A stretch of 8,571 nt of DNA from CAZESH01 sp964514665 (GTDB taxonomy: Bacteria; Bacillota; Bacilli; Paenibacillales; KCTC-25726), in NCBI GenBank assembly GCA_964514665.1, contig CAZESH010000187.1, forward strand, positions 1 through 8,571, given 5' to 3'. The notes beneath the pieces are model-generated. The model searched no databases. It had not been told where the DNA came from and saw only the letters and a list, made by a program, of their open reading frames with translations. Both the position numbers and the translations under genes were made by a program. Position 1 is the stretch's first letter. The number at the start of each line of letters is the position of its first letter. This document shows, one piece after another, positions 5,932 to 8,571 of this stretch.

Positions 5932-6984
5932 GTGAAAAAGAAATGGGCAACCGCAGTCTTGGCCAGCGTCATGGCTTTGTCACTGGCAGCTTGCGGAGGA
6001 AACGGAGACAAGACGGCAGCTCCGCAAACGAGCGAAAAGCCGGCCGACCAAGCAAAGAAAGAGCAAATTGTGATCAAATTTTCCCACGTGACCTCACCTG
6101 ACAGCGTAAAAGGCAAAGCAGCAGACAAATTTGCCGAGCTTGTGGCGCAAAAAACGGACAATCAAGTCAAAGTGGAGGTTTATCCGTCTTCTCAGCTTTA
6201 CGGGGACAAAGACGAGCTGGATGCGCTTTTGGCCGGCAATGTTCAAATGATCGCGCCTTCTGTGACCAAAATGGTCAAGCTCGATCCCCGCTGGCAGTAT
6301 GTGGACATGCCGTTCCTCTTCAAGGATGAAGAGCATGCCAAAAAGTTTTTCAGCAGCGATGTGGCAAAAAGCCTGTTGAACGGCAAAGCGCTTCTGGACA
6401 ACGGCATCATGGGGATGGCTTTTTGGGAAAACGGCTTCAAGCAGTTCACCAATAACAAGCATCCGCTGAAAACCCCGGAGGATTTCAAAGGCTTGAAATT
6501 CAGGGCTCAAGCGGGAAAAGTGCTGGAATCCCAATTCAAATCGCTGAACGCCGGTTCCGCCACGATTGCTTTCGGTGAAACTTACGCCGCGCTTCAGCAG
6601 GGCACGGTAGACGGAACGGAAAATACTTTTAACAATATCGACACACAGAAGTATCAAGAAGTGCAAAAATATTTGAGCGTTACCAACCACGGCCGCCTCG
6701 ACTATGCCATTTTCGTGAACAAAGCATTCTGGGAAGGCATGCCTGCCGACGTTCGCACAAAAGTGGAAGAAGCACTGAAAGAAGCAACCGACTATGAGCT
6801 GCAAATGGCTGCAGAGGAAAACCAAAAAAGCTTTGATAAGCTGAAACAAGCCGGGAAATTTAAAATTTACGAATTGACCGATGCCGACAGAGCCCAGTTC
6901 GAGCAAGCCATGCAGCCCGTATATGATGAATTCGGCAAGGTGATCACGCCTGAATTGATCGACGGGATCAAAAACCTGAAATAA
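5932..6984 (+). CDS. dctP: TRAP transporter solute-binding lipoprotein DctP
   Basis: A 350-residue extracytoplasmic receptor that should capture a C4-dicarboxylate or related organic acid and deliver it to DctQM. Residues 1-20 are a lipoprotein signal peptide with lipobox LAAC (18-21); C21 should be lipidated. A flexible Gly/Ala/Lys-rich linker runs to about 43. The mature domain shows IVIKFSHVTSP (46-56), MAFWENGFKQFTNN (162-175), the carboxylate-binding R191 in LKFRAQ, and DGTENTFNNI (227-236). The start is GTG at 5932-5934, with AAAGGGG (5916-5922) 9 bases upstream. It is paralogous to the DctB-like protein over the whole binding domain, with matching blocks in the same order, but differs in its anchor and in the residues after the arginine (AQAGKVLESQF against ILPSEIIAAQF). 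TRAP binding proteins use the arginine to hold carboxylates; the exact substrate is not readable. Confidence 0.93.
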   Translation: MKKKWATAVLASVMALSLAACGGNGDKTAAPQTSEKPADQAKKEQIVIKFSHVTSPDSVKGKAADKFAELVAQKTDNQVKVEVYPSSQLYGDKDELDALLAGNVQMIAPSVTKMVKLDPRWQYVDMPFLFKDEEHAKKFFSSDVAKSLLNGKALLDNGIMGMAFWENGFKQFTNNKHPLKTPEDFKGLKFRAQAGKVLESQFKSLNAGSATIAFGETYAALQQGTVDGTENTFNNIDTQKYQEVQKYLSVTNHGRLDYAIFVNKAFWEGMPADVRTKVEEALKEATDYELQMAAEENQKSFDKLKQAGKFKIYELTDADRAQFEQAMQPVYDEFGKVITPELIDGIKNLK

Positions 6985-7024
6985 GCAGTAAATCCGGTTC
7001 AATCCGACTATTTCTCTGGAGGCT

Positions 7025-7061
7025 GTCCCAAAGGGTGAATTCCCCAAGGGGACGGCCCCTT
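7025..7061 (+). promoter_or_regulatory. Hairpin cluster between dctP and dctQ, possible attenuator
   Basis: AAGGGG (7046-7051) and CCCCTT (7056-7061) form a 6-bp stem around ACGG, followed by CCCTTTTC. A competing pairing, GTCCC (7025-7029) with GGGAC (7049-7053), uses part of the same strand, so the two cannot form together. The first resembles a weak intrinsic terminator and ends 9 bases before the dctQ ribosome binding site. Partial termination or 3'-end protection here would give more DctP than DctQM, as TRAP systems need. Confidence 0.4.
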
Positions 7062-7085
7062 CCCTTTTCAAAGGAGGAGCTGAAA

Positions 7086-7586
7086 ATGAAAGCATGGAAA
7101 AAAGCTTGGGCGCTGTTCGAGGACATCACGGCCGGCACGTTTTTTTCCTTGGGCATCGTGCTGATCTTTTACGGCGTACTGATGCGTTATGTGTTTAATT
7201 CCCCAAAATCCTGGATCGAGGAAATATCCAGCTACAGCATCATTTGGGGATCCTTGTTCGGTATTTCCGTCGCTTTGCGCAACAATCACCACATCCAGAT
7301 CGACATGCTGTATGACAAACTCCCGGATGCAGCCAAACGATGGGTCGATTTGTTCGCCAACGCAGTCGGCATCTTCTTCAGCCTGTTTTACACTTATTAC
7401 GGATATCTTCTTGTCGCCAAAAGATACACCTCCGGAATGGTGTCCATGGACGTAGGCATCCCGATGTGGATCGTATACATGATCCTGCCCATATCCGGCG
7501 TCATGTTCCTGCTGCGTTTTATCGAACGGTTTGTGGCTAATGTAAAGGGCAAGGGGGATGTACATGCTGACCATACTGCTGTTTAG
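7086..7586 (+). CDS. dctQ: TRAP transporter small membrane subunit DctQ
   Basis: A 166-residue membrane protein with four hydrophobic segments (about 14-34, 48-66, 86-112 and 125-147), the layout of DctQ small permease subunits. Family marks: RYVFNSPKSWIEEISSY (34-50) and VALRNNHHIQIDML (62-75). It pairs with DctM in a sodium-driven uptake complex that receives substrate from DctP. The ATG at 7086 is chosen because GGAGG (7073-7077) lies 8 bases upstream; an in-frame ATG at 7035 would add 17 residues including the hairpin region and has no good site. The stop TAG (7584-7586) lies inside the start of dctM (23-base overlap), so the two subunits are probably translated in a coupled way at similar levels. 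Confidence 0.93.
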   Translation: MKAWKKAWALFEDITAGTFFSLGIVLIFYGVLMRYVFNSPKSWIEEISSYSIIWGSLFGISVALRNNHHIQIDMLYDKLPDAAKRWVDLFANAVGIFFSLFYTYYGYLLVAKRYTSGMVSMDVGIPMWIVYMILPISGVMFLLRFIERFVANVKGKGDVHADHTAV

Positions 7587-8571
7587 CATCTTTCTTGTGC
7601 TGATGATTCTGAGGGTGCCTATCGCCATTGCCCTGGCCCTTTCAACTGTGGTCGTGCTGCTGCAGACCAATTTCAACATGAATATGGTTCCGCAGCGCTT
7701 GTTCACTGCTTTGGATTCCTTTCCGCTCATGGCCATCCCGGGTTTTGTGCTGGCGGGCGTGCTGCTTGCCAAAGGCGGTATTTCCAAATATCTGATCGAA
7801 GCGTTAAGGAAATGGATCGGACATATTCCCGGAGGGCTGTCGATCGTCACCATCCTGTCCTCGATGCTGTTTGCCGCCATTTCCGGATCCAGCCCGGCCA
7901 CGGCCGCAGCGATCGGTTCGATCATGATCCCGGCGATGGTCAGCGCAGGCTATGACAAAAAATACGCCATGGGCCTCGTCGCCGCTTCAGGTACACTCGG
8001 CATCCTTATTCCGCCCAGCATTCCCCTGATCATCTACGGGATTACTTCGGAGCAATCGATCGGCAGGCTGTTCATGGCCGGAATTTTCCCCGGATTGCTG
8101 CTCGGAGGGGTACTGGTGATTTCGGCGATCTTCATTGCCAGAAAGCACGGATACGGCCAAGACGAAAAGGCGCTGTACAAGGAACGTTTCCGCGCTTCGC
8201 TGAAGGCGCTCTGGGGAGCGTTTCTTCCCATCCTTATTTTGGGCAGTATTTATACCGGCGCCGCTACGCCGACGGAATCCGCCGTCATCGCTGTCGCTTA
8301 TGCCTTGATTGTCTCCGTCGTCATCTATAGGGAAATCAAGTGGAAAGATATTCGTCCGATTCTCGTGGAGTCGATCAATATCACGTCGATGATCTTCCTG
8401 ATTATCGGAGCGGCCAGCTTGTTCGGCCTGTACCTCACCAATGCGCAGGTTCCGCAAGCGGTAGGGGCGTGGATTGCCGAAAGCAACATGAACAAATGGC
8501 TGTTTTTCATTATTGTCAATATCTTGTTCTTTATCATGGGCACCTTCCTCGAGGCTGTATCGATCATCCTC
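7564..8571 (+). CDS. dctM: TRAP transporter large membrane subunit DctM (3' end outside window)
   Basis: The first 336 residues of the large TRAP permease subunit, open to the last base; family members have about 425-430 residues, so roughly 90 are missing. It forms the transport path and should use a sodium gradient. Family marks: FPLMAIPGFVLAG (53-65), ISGSSPATAAAIGSIMIPAM (106-125), GTLGILIPPSIPLIIYG (143-159), GAATPTESAVIAVAYAL (232-248) and, at the edge, MGTFLEAVSIIL (325-336). The many hydrophobic segments fit the elevator-type scaffold of this family. ATG 7564 is preferred to the in-frame ATG at 7558 because AAGGGGG (7551-7557) sits 6 bases before it and abuts the other; the protein then begins MLTILLF, as is usual for DctM. 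No frameshift or stop was found in the visible part. Confidence 0.93.
   Translation, partial: MLTILLFSIFLVLMILRVPIAIALALSTVVVLLQTNFNMNMVPQRLFTALDSFPLMAIPGFVLAGVLLAKGGISKYLIEALRKWIGHIPGGLSIVTILSSMLFAAISGSSPATAAAIGSIMIPAMVSAGYDKKYAMGLVAASGTLGILIPPSIPLIIYGITSEQSIGRLFMAGIFPGLLLGGVLVISAIFIARKHGYGQDEKALYKERFRASLKALWGAFLPILILGSIYTGAATPTESAVIAVAYALIVSVVIYREIKWKDIRPILVESINITSMIFLIIGAASLFGLYLTNAQVPQAVGAWIAESNMNKWLFFIIVNILFFIMGTFLEAVSIIL

Noticed and set aside
6094..7095. Long open frame (333 codons) antisense to dctP
   Set aside because: It is the same kind of shadow, arising from codon bias of dctP; it has no ribosome binding site or family motif.
7558..7560. Alternative ATG for dctM two codons upstream
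   Set aside because: The ribosome binding site AAGGGGG directly abuts it, leaving no spacing; the ATG at 7564 is correctly spaced.
7068..7925. 285-codon minus-strand frame across dctQ and dctM
   Set aside because: It lies opposite two genes with strong TRAP motifs and shows no family features itself.

Overview
The window comes from a spore-forming, low-to-mid GC Firmicute, most likely Bacillales (Paenibacillaceae or a relative). The grounds are Bacillus-type ribosome binding sites (AAGGAGG, GGAGGAA), a small protein resembling gamma-type spore proteins, a cre-like catabolite site, and a C4-dicarboxylate regulatory module matching the B. subtilis DctB/DctS/DctR set. Nothing in the sequence fixes the genus.

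Layout. Positions 1-110 hold no certain gene; a hairpin at 84-105 probably ends the minus-strand unit. On the minus strand follow a 45-residue SASP-like gene (111-248) and an ECF sigma factor (348-890) with no anti-sigma gene beside it. A 222-base intergenic region (891-1112) separates the sigma factor from a divergent YnfM-like major facilitator gene (1113-2309). That gene converges, one base apart, on the dctSR pair.

The second half is a C4-dicarboxylate uptake locus. dctS and dctR (minus, overlapping by 11 bases) encode a CitA/DcuS-type sensor kinase and its DcuR/CitB-type response regulator. Divergent from them, across only 88 bases, run dctB, dctP, dctQ and dctM (plus). dctB encodes a DctP-family solute-binding protein with an uncleaved-looking N-terminal anchor and no lipobox, the form known as a co-sensor in B. 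subtilis. dctP is a lipoprotein paralogue, presumably the transport receptor. dctQ and dctM are the small and large TRAP membrane subunits; dctM runs off the window end.

Reading as a system: DctB probably presents ligand to DctS. DctS phosphorylates DctR, and DctR probably activates the TRAP genes. The cre-like site before dctP suggests catabolite repression, and a GC-rich hairpin between dctP and dctQ may set a high ratio of receptor to membrane subunits. In B. subtilis the same sensor trio serves the DctA symporter; here it sits beside a TRAP transporter. Roles are inferred from family membership, motifs and gene order; no database search was run.
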